DNA from: Streptomyces thermovulgaris
Lineage (GTDB): Bacteria; Actinomycetota; Actinomycetes; Streptomycetales; Streptomycetaceae
DNA length: 37,356 nt
NCBI RefSeq assembly: GCF_002155915.1
Contig: NZ_MUME01000040.1
Span: 1 to 37,356 of the forward strand
Reading direction: 5' to 3'
A model generated the notes under the pieces. The model was not told the origin of the DNA. It ran no database searches and saw only the letters and a program-made list of their open reading frames with translations. The translations under genes were made by a program, and so were the position numbers. The first letter of the stretch is position 1, and each line of letters opens with the position of its first letter. Of this stretch, positions 8,654 through 15,993 are shown piece by piece.

Positions 8654-9694
8654 ATGACGCAGGCGACTCCTCCCGGGTGGTACCCCGACCCGGGGCAGAC
8701 AAGTGACGGCCCCGCCACCGAGCGCTGGTGGGACGGCAGGGCGTGGACGGAACGGATCCGTCCGGCAGGAGCAGCGGCCGCATGGGGTCCCCCGGCGCAG
8801 CCGCCGGCCGCCGGGCCGCACCCGGAACGTCCGGGGCACCCCCCGGAGCATCCCGGGCACACCGGGTACACCGGGCATGCGGAACACCCGGGGCACCCGG
8901 GACAGCCCGCCTTCCCGGGCCTGCCGCCGGCTCCCCCGCAGCAGGGCGCGCGCCGCGGTCTGCGGATCGGCGTCGCCGCCGTGGCGGTCACGGCGCTGCT
9001 GGCGAGCATCGGCGTCGGCGTGTACGCGCTGAGCACGGACGGCGGCAGCGACAGCCGGGTGGCCGGGTCGCGGCAGGAGCCGGACGGCCGGGACGACGGC
9101 CCCGACGGGCCCGGGGACCCCGGCGAGTCCGACGGGTCCGACGGCGACCGCCGGGAGGCACCGAAGATCACCAGCGGTTCGGTGACCGACGTGCTCAACG
9201 GCATCACCCTGCCCGTCCCCGACGGCTGGTACGGCCGGCGGCTCACCATGGGCGCCCAGATCACCTCCAGCGACTCCTACGCCTGCCCCGGCGACACCGG
9301 CCAGAGCTGCACCAAGGGCGGCGCCTACTCGGCCCCCGCGGTCGCGCTGGGCACCCGGGGCCGTACGGCGGAGGAGGTGGCCAAGGCCGACATCGCGGCG
9401 AACGCCGAGGAGTCCTACGGCGGCACCGCCTACGGCGGGATCACCTCGCACGAGGTGCTGGCCTCCAAGGAGGTGACGGTGGCCGGGCAGAAGGGCTATC
9501 TGGTCCGCTGGAAGGCCATCACCCGCACGGGCTCCGACGGGTACGTGGAGTCGCTGGCCTTCCCCTCCCCGGTGGACGCACGGCAGATGGTGGTCGTCCG
9601 CTTCGGCGTGGACGTGGGGGAGAAGCAGTCCGTGATCGACGAGATCACCCGGGGCATCAGGGCGGCGGGCAGCGGCAACGACCTCACCGTCTGA
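8654..9694 (+). CDS. DUF2510 single-pass membrane protein
   Basis: A 346-residue protein of unknown function. The N-terminus holds a DUF2510 domain, with the PPGWYPDPG motif and the second Trp cluster TERWWDGRAWTE at about residues 7-38. A low-complexity linker follows, made of Pro-Gly-His repeats (HPGHTGYTGHAEHPGHPGQP-like). One hydrophobic segment lies at about residues 102-124 (IGVAAVAVTALLASIGVGVYAL), preceded by Arg. Beyond it is an acidic Asp/Gly/Pro linker and an extracytoplasmic globular domain with a Cys pair (YACPGDTGQSC). The family is common in actinobacteria and usually membrane anchored. The upstream LAL gene is divergent, 254 bases away. Function unknown. Confidence 0.85.
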   Translation: MTQATPPGWYPDPGQTSDGPATERWWDGRAWTERIRPAGAAAAWGPPAQPPAAGPHPERPGHPPEHPGHTGYTGHAEHPGHPGQPAFPGLPPAPPQQGARRGLRIGVAAVAVTALLASIGVGVYALSTDGGSDSRVAGSRQEPDGRDDGPDGPGDPGESDGSDGDRREAPKITSGSVTDVLNGITLPVPDGWYGRRLTMGAQITSSDSYACPGDTGQSCTKGGAYSAPAVALGTRGRTAEEVAKADIAANAEESYGGTAYGGITSHEVLASKEVTVAGQKGYLVRWKAITRTGSDGYVESLAFPSPVDARQMVVVRFGVDVGEKQSVIDEITRGIRAAGSGNDLTV

Positions 9695-9720
9695 GGCCGC
9701 CGGGCCCCGGACGAGCCGCC

Positions 9721-9755
9721 CGGACGGGCCCTGCGCCGGCCGGACGGGCCCTGCG
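9721..9755. repeat. Short 20-bp-period direct repeat
   Basis: CGGACGGGCCCTGCG occurs at 9721-9735 and again at 9741-9755, in the space between two convergent genes. It is a simple tandem duplication with no visible coding role. Confidence 0.5.
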
Positions 9756-9759
9756 TCGA

Positions 9760-9799
9760 CCGGGCGGGACGTCCCTCCGTTTCGGGGCGCCCCGCCCGG
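9760..9799. terminator. Possible terminator between DUF2510 gene and TetR gene
   Basis: CCGGGCGGG (9760-9768) and CCCGCCCGG (9791-9799) can pair as a 9-bp stem around a 22-base loop. The site lies between two convergent genes. The loop is long and there is no T tract, so the call is weak. Confidence 0.3.
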
Positions 9800-9855
9800 C
9801 CCGGGTGCGCGCCGCCCCCGTCCCCACGGTGCGGCGCGGTCAGGTCACCGTCCGG

Positions 9856-10497
9856 TCATCCCGCGGACGGCGGCCTGGGCCGTGGACCGAGGCCGAGCGC
9901 GGGCAGCACCGCGGCCTCCATGAACCGGAACAGATAGTCCGGGTCGGCGTATTCCTCCTCCAGCACGGGCCGGCCGCGCAGGACACCGAGCACCTGCGCG
10001 GGCACGAACTCCAGCGCCGGATTGCCGGCGTCGACCTCGCCGCGCTCCACCCCGCGCCGCAGGATCCGCCGCAGCGCGGCGACCTCCGGCTCCACGAGCG
10101 CCTCCCGCAGCGCCCGCCTCAGCTCGGTGTCCGTCGTGACCGCGTGCCCGAGCGCCTGGAGAAGGCGGGCCTCCTCCTTCGACCACTCCCCCGCGACCCG
10201 GGCGACCTGCCGCAGGTCCTCGGCGAGCGAGCCGGTGTCGATGCCGGTGAAACGGGGGCGGCTGCTGGAGCGCAGGGCGGCCGCCACGAGCCGCGGCTTG
10301 GTCCCCCACTGCCGGTAGAGCGTGGACTTGCTGCACCGGGTGGCGGCGGCGATGCCCTCCATGGTGACGGCGTCGTAGCCGCAGGTGCGGATCCGCTCGA
10401 GCACGGCGTCGTAGAACTCCTGCTCGCGCTCGGGCGTGAGCCGGGAGCGGCGCGAGACGGCGGCCGTTCCCGGCCCGTCCGCGACCTGCGACGTCAT
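9856..10497 (-). CDS. TetR/AcrR family transcriptional regulator
   Basis: A 213-residue TetR-type repressor. The N-terminal helix-turn-helix is clear at about residues 25-70: a VLERIRTCGYDAVTMEGIAAATRCSKSTLYRQWGTK-like stretch, with the family hallmark STLYRQWGTK (recognition helix plus following turn). The remaining all-helical ligand domain ends with EYADPDYLFRFMEAAVLPALGLG. ATG 10497 was chosen because purine-rich GAGGAGCGGAG lies just upstream and because it places the HTH at a normal distance from the N-terminus; an extension to 10668 would cross the operator array. The array of 16-bp-phased palindromes 98-155 bases upstream is a candidate binding site for this protein. The divergent neighbour is an FtsW-like gene. 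Confidence 0.93.
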   Translation of the reverse strand: MTSQVADGPGTAAVSRRSRLTPEREQEFYDAVLERIRTCGYDAVTMEGIAAATRCSKSTLYRQWGTKPRLVAAALRSSSRPRFTGIDTGSLAEDLRQVARVAGEWSKEEARLLQALGHAVTTDTELRRALREALVEPEVAALRRILRRGVERGEVDAGNPALEFVPAQVLGVLRGRPVLEEEYADPDYLFRFMEAAVLPALGLGPRPRPPSAG

Positions 10498-10569
10498 CGC
10501 TCCGCTCCTCACTCGCGCTCGCTCACGCCGGGGCGGCCCCGATGTCCGCTCTTCCGCGGCGTACACCCC

Positions 10570-10589
10570 TTGACGGGCGTTGACGGGCC
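10570..10589 (+). repeat. Tandem TTGACGGGC repeat
   Basis: TTGACGGGCG at 10570-10579 is immediately followed by TTGACGGGCC at 10580-10589. Each begins with a TTGACG that resembles a -35 hexamer, but no convincing -10 partner is seen on the + strand. Confidence 0.4.
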
Positions 10590-10594
10590 TGCAC

Positions 10595-10652
10595 CCATTG
10601 ATACGCGAGTGTACCGGTACGCGGGCGTATCGGTACGTCACCGTATCGATAC
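10595..10652. promoter_or_regulatory. Phased palindrome array, candidate TetR operator
   Basis: Three palindromes of the form GTAnCGnTAC lie at 10611-10620 (GTACCGGTAC), 10627-10636 (GTATCGGTAC) and 10643-10652 (GTATCGATAC), exactly 16 bp apart. A degenerate fourth (CCATTGATAC) at 10595-10604 keeps the same phase. The blocks also read as back-to-back 16-bp dyads GRTACG-N4-YGTAYC. The position between the TetR gene and the divergent FtsW-like gene suggests cooperative binding by several repressor dimers. This is inference from pattern and position. Confidence 0.65.
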
Positions 10653-10877
10653 CGGGAGCGACCCGCATCCGCCGCGCAGGACCGGGCGCGGCATGTGATC
10701 ATGGTCCCCACCAGGCTTGCTCGATTGGCGAGTTGAGGATGTCACCGGAGAGGATGGCCGGCGTGGGACAAGGTGCCGACACCGCCCTTGCCGTACGACT
10801 CGCGCGGAACGGCCGGGAGGATCCGGAACGCCGCCCCGCCCGCCTCCGGCGCCGGCGGGGCCCGCACCGCTGACGGG

Positions 10878-12362
10878 ATGGGGATGTCACCGGCGTCGAA
10901 GCGCCGTGCGCCGGACGGCCGAGCGCGTCCGTCCACGAAGACGCACCTGCGCGATTCACGGAGTGCTCACACGGGGAAGCGCGTGCCGGGTGCCCGGGGC
11001 ACCACGGCGACGCGGGGACGCCGGAAGGCCGAGCGCGTCGAACGGGCCGGAGCCAGGTCCGTCCGGCCGCCCGCGGAACGCGCCGAGCGGGTGGCCGCGC
11101 CCGCCGCACAGAGCCGTCCGCACCGCGCCCTGGCACGGCTGCGGCGGGCCTGGGACCGGCCGCTGACCGCCTACTACCTGGTGGCGGGCAGCACGGTGCT
11201 GCTCGCCGGTCTGGGGCTGGTGATGGTGTTCTCCTCCTCGCAGATCCAGGCCCTGCGCCAGAACCTGCCGCCGACGTTCTATCTGCGGCAGCAGCTCATG
11301 GCCGCGGTGATCGGCACGGCACTGGCCCTGTCGGCCTCCCGGATGCCGGTGAGGAAGCACCGGCTGCTGGCCTACCCCCTGCTGGGCGGGTCCGTGCTGC
11401 TGCTGGCACTGGTGCAGATGCCGGGACTGGGGCGGACCGTCAACGGCCAGACCAACTGGCTCGGCCTGGGCGGTCCGTTCGTGCTGCAGCCCAGCGAGTT
11501 CGCCAAGGCCGCGTTCATCGTGTGGGGGGCGGACCTGCTGGCCCGCAAGCAGCGGCACCGGCTGCTGAACCAGTGGAAGCACCTGCTGGTGCCGCTGGTG
11601 CCCGGCGCGCTGCTGCTGTCGGGGCTGATGCTGCTCGGCGGCGACATGGGCACCGCGGTCATCCTGTGGGCGGTGCTGTTCGGTCTGCTGTGGCTGGCCG
11701 GTGCGCCACTGCGGCTGTTCGGCGCCGCCCTGGCGGGCGCGGCGCTGCTCGCCGCCGCGCTGATCACCACCAGCCCGCACCGCATGTCCCGGTTCGCCTG
11801 CCTCGGCGCGGGCGACCCCGGCCCGGACGACCAGTGCTGGCAGGTGGTGCACGGCCTGTACGCGCTGTCGACGGGCGGCCTGCTCGGCAACGGGCTCGGC
11901 GCGAGCTTCGAGAAGTGGGGCGAGCTGCCCGAGCCGCACACCGACTTCATCTTCGCCGTCACCGGGGAGGAGCTCGGACTGGCCGGCACCCTGTCCGTGC
12001 TGGTCCTGCTCGCGGCGCTGTGCGCGGGCGGCCTGCGCATCGCCGGCCGCGGCAGAGACCCGTTCGTCCGTCTGGCGGCGGGCGGCGTCGTCACCTGGTT
12101 CGCGGTCCAGGCCGGCATCAACATCGGCGGGGTCCTCGGGCTGGTGCCCGTCGCAGGCGTCCCCCTGCCGTTGTTCTCCTACGGCGGCAGCGCGCTGATC
12201 GCCGCCCTGTACGCGGTGGGGCTCCTGCTCGCCGCGACCCGCGGCGAGCCCGCGGTCCGCGCGGCGCTGGCCCGCCGCGGGCAGAAGTCGCGCTCACCCC
12301 GCACGCGCCGCCCGGGACGCCCGGGAAAGCCGGACCGCTCGGGCCGCTCAAGCCGTCGCTGA
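10878..12362 (+). CDS. SEDS-family peptidoglycan polymerase, FtsW-like paralogue
   Basis: An integral membrane protein of 494 residues from ATG 10878 (or from 10884 or 10773; no start has a clear ribosome binding site). SEDS proteins polymerise lipid II into glycan strands. About 85 basic, disordered N-terminal residues precede roughly ten membrane segments. Diagnostic motifs are NGQTNWLGLGGPFVLQPSEFAK, GGDMGTAVI containing the conserved catalytic-type Asp, PHTDFIFAVTGEELG, and the C-terminal VPLPLFSYGGS. The PHTDFIFAVxGEE form points to the FtsW/SpoVE branch rather than RodA. There is no penicillin-binding protein, mur gene or ftsZ next to it, so it is probably not the division-cluster ftsW but an accessory copy, perhaps controlled by the divergent TetR. 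Confidence 0.88.
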   Translation: MGMSPASKRRAPDGRARPSTKTHLRDSRSAHTGKRVPGARGTTATRGRRKAERVERAGARSVRPPAERAERVAAPAAQSRPHRALARLRRAWDRPLTAYYLVAGSTVLLAGLGLVMVFSSSQIQALRQNLPPTFYLRQQLMAAVIGTALALSASRMPVRKHRLLAYPLLGGSVLLLALVQMPGLGRTVNGQTNWLGLGGPFVLQPSEFAKAAFIVWGADLLARKQRHRLLNQWKHLLVPLVPGALLLSGLMLLGGDMGTAVILWAVLFGLLWLAGAPLRLFGAALAGAALLAAALITTSPHRMSRFACLGAGDPGPDDQCWQVVHGLYALSTGGLLGNGLGASFEKWGELPEPHTDFIFAVTGEELGLAGTLSVLVLLAALCAGGLRIAGRGRDPFVRLAAGGVVTWFAVQAGINIGGVLGLVPVAGVPLPLFSYGGSALIAALYAVGLLLAATRGEPAVRAALARRGQKSRSPRTRRPGRPGKPDRSGRSSRR

Positions 12363-12407
12363 CCCCGGCCGTCCGCCCGCCGCCCCGGGGGCTCGGCACG
12401 GTGCGCG

Positions 12408-12878
12408 TCACGCGAACGGCAGGTCCAGCTCGGCCCGGACCGTCTTCCCGGGCAGGGCCGCGCCCCGGGACGTGCGGTCCAGCACCTCCCACCGGTCGGC
12501 GAGCGCGTCGACGAGGAACAGCCCCCGGCCCGCCTCGTCGAGAAGGGACGGGGACGGCACCAGGTCGGCGGGCCCCGACGGCCGGTGTTCGCCGCGGGTG
12601 TCGGACACCTCGATGCGCAGCAGGACGCCCGGGGTGTGCGTCAGGCGCAGTTCGAAGTCCCGGCCCGGTACGCGGCCGTGGGTCACGGCGTTGGCCGCCA
12701 GCTCGCCCACGATCACGGCGGCGGCGTCGGAGAGCGGGGTGCCGTACGGGACGCCCCAGGTGTGGAGTTGGGCGAGAGCGAGATGCCGGGCGAGGCGGGC
12801 GCCGAGCGGGGTGGAGCTGAAACGCTGGGTGAACATACGTACGGTAACCGGCCGTTGAGGCGCGGAAGGTGCGGTCAT
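12408..12878 (-). CDS. ATP-binding protein of the RsbW/anti-sigma HATPase type
   Basis: A 156-residue HATPase_c (GHKL) protein resembling the kinase domain of anti-sigma factors. The N box is VGELAANAVTHG near residue 63, the G1 box IEVSDTRGEHRP near residue 94, and the G2-like GRGLFLVDALADRW near residue 125. In Streptomyces many such genes sit beside an XRE-DUF5753 gene and a DUF397 gene in whiJ-like loci, which is exactly the case here, with the HATPase divergent. ATG 12878 gives the usual length; the same frame stays open far upstream but only opposite the neighbouring gene. Its kinase substrate, if any, cannot be told from sequence. Confidence 0.88.
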   Translation of the reverse strand: MTAPSAPQRPVTVRMFTQRFSSTPLGARLARHLALAQLHTWGVPYGTPLSDAAAVIVGELAANAVTHGRVPGRDFELRLTHTPGVLLRIEVSDTRGEHRPSGPADLVPSPSLLDEAGRGLFLVDALADRWEVLDRTSRGAALPGKTVRAELDLPFA

Positions 12879-12926
12879 GGCCCCAATCTGGCGCCCCGAC
12901 AAGGGCTTTGACCAGGCAGAAGCCAT

Positions 12927-12945
12927 GTACGCCGCGACAGCGTAC
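12927..12945. promoter_or_regulatory. Candidate operator between HATPase and XRE genes
   Basis: GTACGC-N7-GCGTAC is a 19-bp inverted repeat in the 156-base divergent intergenic region of the whiJ-like trio. It could be bound by the XRE protein encoded next door. Evidence is symmetry and position only. Confidence 0.35.
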
Positions 12946-13034
12946 GCGGCTGCGGACTGGACGGTACACATGACGGTCCGTAACCATGACCGTGCTCGAT
13001 GTGTGCGGTGGGACAGGGGCACGGGAGGTTGCCG

Positions 13035-13880
13035 ATGGCGGCGGACGGCACGGTGGGGGCTGGGACGGGCGGCGAGCCCGGGTACTCGGACAGCCTGCGG
13101 ACGTTCGGCGCGGTCGTCCAGGCGTTGCGCGAGCACGCCGGACTGACCCGGGCGGAACTGGGCGAGCTGGTCCGCTTCTCCCCTCACACGGTGGCCTCCG
13201 TGGAGCTGGGCCGCCGGATGCCGGACGCGGCCTTCGTGGAGCGGGCGGAACAGGCCCTGGGCAACACGGGCGCACTGCGGAAGGCGGCGGAACACCTGAC
13301 CAGGCAGCCGGGACTGGCGGCGTGGTTCCGGCAGTGGGCGCGGCTGGAGGCGACGGCGATCAACCTGTGCACCTACGAGTGCCGGGTCGTGCCGGGCCTG
13401 TTGCAGACAGAGGCGTATGCGCGCACGCTGTTCGTGAACCAACTGCCGCCGCTGGGCGATGAACAGATCGAGGCCCAGTGGGCGGCACGAGCGAAGCGGC
13501 AAAAACTCCTGTGGGAACGGCCGAACACGGCGTTCAGCTTCATCCTGGAGGAGCACCTGTTCCTGCGGCGCACGGGCGGGGTGGAGGTGACACGGGAGCT
13601 GATCGACCACGTACTGGAGCTGGCGGAACTGCGGAACGTCGAGGTGCAGGTGATGCCTCAAGTGCAGGAGAACCACGCCGGGCTCGACGGTCCGATGCAG
13701 CTGCTCGAGACCCCGGAAAACCGGTGGTTCGCGTACAACGAAGGCCAACGTGGCGGTCTGTTCGTGTCCGACGCCAAGGAGGTCAGCGTCCTGCAGATGC
13801 GGTATGCCAGGATGCGCTCACAGGCTCTCACCCTCGAAGACTCCGTGAGCCTGTTGCGACGGCTGCGAGGAGTGCCATGA
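13035..13880 (+). CDS. XRE-family regulator with DUF5753 domain (whiJ-like)
   Basis: A 281-residue transcription factor. Residues about 17-72 form a Cro/C1-type helix-turn-helix (TRAELGELVRFSPHTVASVELGRRMPD). Residues about 90-275 form a DUF5753 domain, recognised by the YECRVVPGLLQTEAYART motif and by LEEHLFLRRTGG and VQVMPQVQENHAGLDGP further on. This architecture is the regulator of whiJ/abaA-like loci that influence development and antibiotic production in Streptomyces. ATG 13035 has GGGAGG at 13023-13028, with good spacing. Its TGA overlaps the start of the DUF397 gene (ATGA), so the two are translated together. Confidence 0.93.
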   Translation: MAADGTVGAGTGGEPGYSDSLRTFGAVVQALREHAGLTRAELGELVRFSPHTVASVELGRRMPDAAFVERAEQALGNTGALRKAAEHLTRQPGLAAWFRQWARLEATAINLCTYECRVVPGLLQTEAYARTLFVNQLPPLGDEQIEAQWAARAKRQKLLWERPNTAFSFILEEHLFLRRTGGVEVTRELIDHVLELAELRNVEVQVMPQVQENHAGLDGPMQLLETPENRWFAYNEGQRGGLFVSDAKEVSVLQMRYARMRSQALTLEDSVSLLRRLRGVP

Positions 13881-14080
13881 GCATCAGTGACCTGGCTTGG
13901 TTCAAGAGCAGTTACAGCAGCGGCGGAGACGGCGACTGCGTCGAGGTGGCCATAACCCGGCGGGAACCGGAAGCCGCCGAGGTGGTCCACGTCCGGGACT
14001 CCAAGGACAGGCACGGCCCACGACTCACCCTCTCCCCCACCGCATGGCACCGCTTCGTCTCGTACGCCGCCCGGACCTGA
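13877..14080 (+). CDS. DUF397 small protein, partner of the XRE regulator
   Basis: A 67-residue DUF397 protein with the hallmark WFKSSYSSGGDGDCVEVA at residues 8-25 and the VHVRDSKDRHGPRLTLSPTAWHRFV core. In the whiJ-like systems DUF397 proteins bind and antagonise the adjacent XRE-DUF5753 regulator, giving a toxin-antitoxin-like logic in some cases. The ATGA overlap with the upstream gene indicates translational coupling and balanced stoichiometry. A strong hairpin 30 bases downstream closes the operon. Confidence 0.93.
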   Translation: MSISDLAWFKSSYSSGGDGDCVEVAITRREPEAAEVVHVRDSKDRHGPRLTLSPTAWHRFVSYAART

Positions 14081-14110
14081 GACCTCCCCGAAGACCTCTC
14101 CTGCGACAGC

Positions 14111-14144
14111 GCGCCCCGCACCGGTCGTCCCCGGTGCGGGGCGC
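14111..14144. terminator. Strong hairpin terminator after DUF397 gene
   Basis: GCGCCCCGCACCGG and CCGGTGCGGGGCGC pair perfectly as a 14-bp stem around the 6-base loop TCGTCC. It lies 30 bases after the DUF397 stop. TTGCG follows, without a long T run. Confidence 0.75.
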
Positions 14145-14584
14145 TTGCGTTCCGCCCTCTTCCCTGGGGCAGGACCTCCGCCCGCACACCCCTCGTCCGG
14201 ACCGCTCCGAACCCGGCTGATGCCGCCCCGTGAGCCCCCGTCGACGGCCCGACAGGGGCCTGCTGATGTGATGCCTCCCATAGGAGCCAGATCACTCCCT
14301 AACGGGCATCGTAGAGACCGGATCACCCCGAACAGCAAAGAAAATCTCCAAAGCGGCGCATTTCAGACATACCTCCGTAGTCGGGTAGTACGTCACATCT
14401 TTGCGGCCCGCACCGGCCGCCGCTAACCATGTCTGTCGTTGCTCCGGCCACGCGGTGCGGATCGGCGGATCCCGTCGGCCCCGCCCGTCAAGGCCGTGCG
14501 ACGCGGGGCCCCGCCCCGTACGCCACCGCCACCGACCGCGGCCGGCACCCGACGACCTGTCCCCCACCGGAGAGTTTTTCCCGC
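14145..14584 (+). promoter_or_regulatory. Long leader / control region of the SLT-domain gene
   Basis: About 440 bases precede the secreted SLT-domain protein with no credible gene. The part from about 14270 to 14400 is clearly less GC-rich than its surroundings and probably holds the promoter. The part from about 14400 to 14570 is GC-rich with several self-complementary blocks. In Streptomyces, cell-wall hydrolase genes (rpf, SLT, NlpC/P60) often have a cyclic-di-AMP (ydaO) riboswitch leader, so this is a candidate; however, the usual GGGGTGAATC core was not found, so the assignment is weak. Confidence 0.3.
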
Positions 14585-15106
14585 ATGACCGCGATCACCC
14601 GCACCAGCCGCTTCGCCCGTCTGCGCACCCTCGCCGTCACCGGCCTCGCCACCACCGGCGCCGCAGCCGCTGCCCTCACCCTGATGCCCTCCCCCGCACA
14701 GGCCGCCGAGGCAACCCAGGTGCAGTCCTCCGCGGTCACTGCCTCCGCCCAGAACAACCGCAGCGCGCAGGGCAAGGCCGGTTACGCCAACAACCTCGAC
14801 GGCTGGATCAAGCAGTCCCTGGAGATCATGAGGGCCAAGGGCATCCCCGGCAGCTACGAGGGCATCAAGCGCAACATCATGCGGGAGTCCGGCGGCAACC
14901 CCAACGCCCAGAACAACTGGGACATCAACGCCAAGAACGGCACCCCCTCCAAGGGGCTCCTCCAGGTCATCGCCCCCACCTTCAGGGCCTACCACGTCCC
15001 CGGCACCCCCCACAACATCACCGACCCGGTCGCCAACATCACCGCCGCCTGCAACTACGCCGCCCACCGCTACGGCTCCATCGACAACGTCAACTCCGCC
15101 TACTGA
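14585..15106 (+). CDS. Secreted transglycosylase SLT-domain protein
   Basis: A 173-residue exported protein. Residues 1 to about 41 are a signal peptide: Arg-rich start, hydrophobic LAVTGLATTGAAAAALTLM, and cleavage after AQA. The mature part is a small SLT/lysozyme-like domain. IMRESGGNPNAQN holds the catalytic glutamate (RES motif), and GLLQVIAPTFRAYHVPGT and ITAACNYAAHRYGS are the other typical blocks. It should cleave peptidoglycan glycan strands outside the cell. The GGAGAG at about 14569 supports this start; an upstream in-frame ATG at 14429 would place a long arginine- and proline-rich stretch before the signal peptide. A large palindrome terminator follows. Confidence 0.9.
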   Translation: MTAITRTSRFARLRTLAVTGLATTGAAAAALTLMPSPAQAAEATQVQSSAVTASAQNNRSAQGKAGYANNLDGWIKQSLEIMRAKGIPGSYEGIKRNIMRESGGNPNAQNNWDINAKNGTPSKGLLQVIAPTFRAYHVPGTPHNITDPVANITAACNYAAHRYGSIDNVNSAY

Positions 15107-15125
15107 CCCGGCGCACTCCAGCACC

Positions 15126-15172
15126 ACAGGGCCGGTGCGGGCAGCGACAGTCGCTGCCCGCACCGGCCCTGT
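15126..15172. terminator. 47-nt perfect palindrome, bidirectional terminator
   Basis: Two 23-base arms (15126-15148 and 15150-15172) are perfectly complementary around a single central A at 15149. It lies 19 bases after the SLT gene and 72 bases beyond the end of the convergent DUF4259 gene, so it can serve both transcripts. As RNA it would fold to a stem of about 21-22 bp. Confidence 0.85.
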
Positions 15173-15244
15173 CCGCCTTCCGGCATGCGGTGCGAGGAGC
15201 AGAACGGCGTCATCCGGCTCAGACCCGGTGACAGGAACGACCTG

Positions 15245-15676
15245 TCATGGCTCGACATGGAACAGCGGGATGGACGATTCCGGCGGAGCCAGCACTGCGC
15301 GAAGTCGGTTGAGGCCGGCCTGCCACTGCTTCCCGTCTTCCGGATCGACCCAGTTCGAGGCTGATCCGGTCTCGTCGCTCATGATCCGAGCGAGAGCCTT
15401 GTCCGCGAGCTCCCGGAGATCGTCGGAGAAGACGGGCATGGGTTCTTCGGGGCCGTCAGCCGTGTCGACCAGGTCGCCACCAGGACATTGCGCCGCAACG
15501 AGCGCGGCTGCGGCCACTGCCTCCTGTTCTTCGATGAGCCAGCCGGTGGCGTTGACGGTGCGTGTGAGGACGCCACGGATCAGTGCCTCACGTTCCTCGG
15601 GTTCGGCGTCGTCGAGAGCATCGGCGAAGTCCGCGGCCGCGTCGTTGTCGAAAGGGCCGGTGCCCCAGGTGCCCAT
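15245..15676 (-). CDS. DUF4259 domain protein
   Basis: A 143-residue acidic protein of the DUF4259 family. The N-terminal MGTWGTGPFDNDAAADFADAL motif is diagnostic, and later parts are helical (EEREALIRGVL, EEQEAVAAAALVAAQCPGG, DDLRELADKALARIMS). ATG 15676 is preceded by GAGGGG with suitable spacing, and the family begins exactly here; the frame's upstream extension is not needed. DUF4259 genes are common in actinobacteria, sometimes near toxin-immunity loci, and no biochemical function is known to me. It is convergent with the SLT gene. Confidence 0.88.
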   Translation of the reverse strand: MGTWGTGPFDNDAAADFADALDDAEPEEREALIRGVLTRTVNATGWLIEEQEAVAAAALVAAQCPGGDLVDTADGPEEPMPVFSDDLRELADKALARIMSDETGSASNWVDPEDGKQWQAGLNRLRAVLAPPESSIPLFHVEP

Positions 15677-15993
15677 GCAAATCCCCTCCTCGTGCAATTG
15701 CGCCAGGATCCTCGCACCGGCCACTGACATTGCGGTCACGGTGAGAGCAGGGCGCGCTTTTGCAGAAGGGCGAAGCCCGCAGACCGCCACCGGGACGCCC
15801 CCACTCCGCCGACTGCGCGGCCGAGCCCCGCACATGGCCGAATCCGGCGTGGCCGATCACGGCCCCGAGCCCATACTGATGGGCGTTGCGGCACCGACCG
15901 TGCCCACACATCAGAACTCCCGGCCTTCGCCGAGACCTTCAGAGGCGACAGGCAGGGAAGGCTCCGTACACCTCACCCCGAAAGGCGTGCCCC
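15677..15993. other. Intergenic region between DUF4259 gene and MFS unit
   Basis: Divergent promoters for the DUF4259 gene and the MFS gene should lie here. I see no RNA gene, clear operator or credible ORF apart from the small frame that starts at 15994. Confidence 0.4.

Noticed and set aside
10739..10873. Small + strand frame (44 codons) before the FtsW-like gene
   Set aside because: It has a GAGG upstream, but the Arg-rich translation looks like random GC-rich sequence and nothing supports a gene.
12879..13748. N-terminal extension of the HATPase frame
   Set aside because: The extension runs opposite the XRE gene; the HATPase family length is met by the ATG at 12878.
14292..14567. 91-codon - strand frame in the SLT leader
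   Set aside because: Arg/Gly-rich, no domain, no clear ribosome binding site at its start; more likely part of the leader or promoter of the + strand gene.
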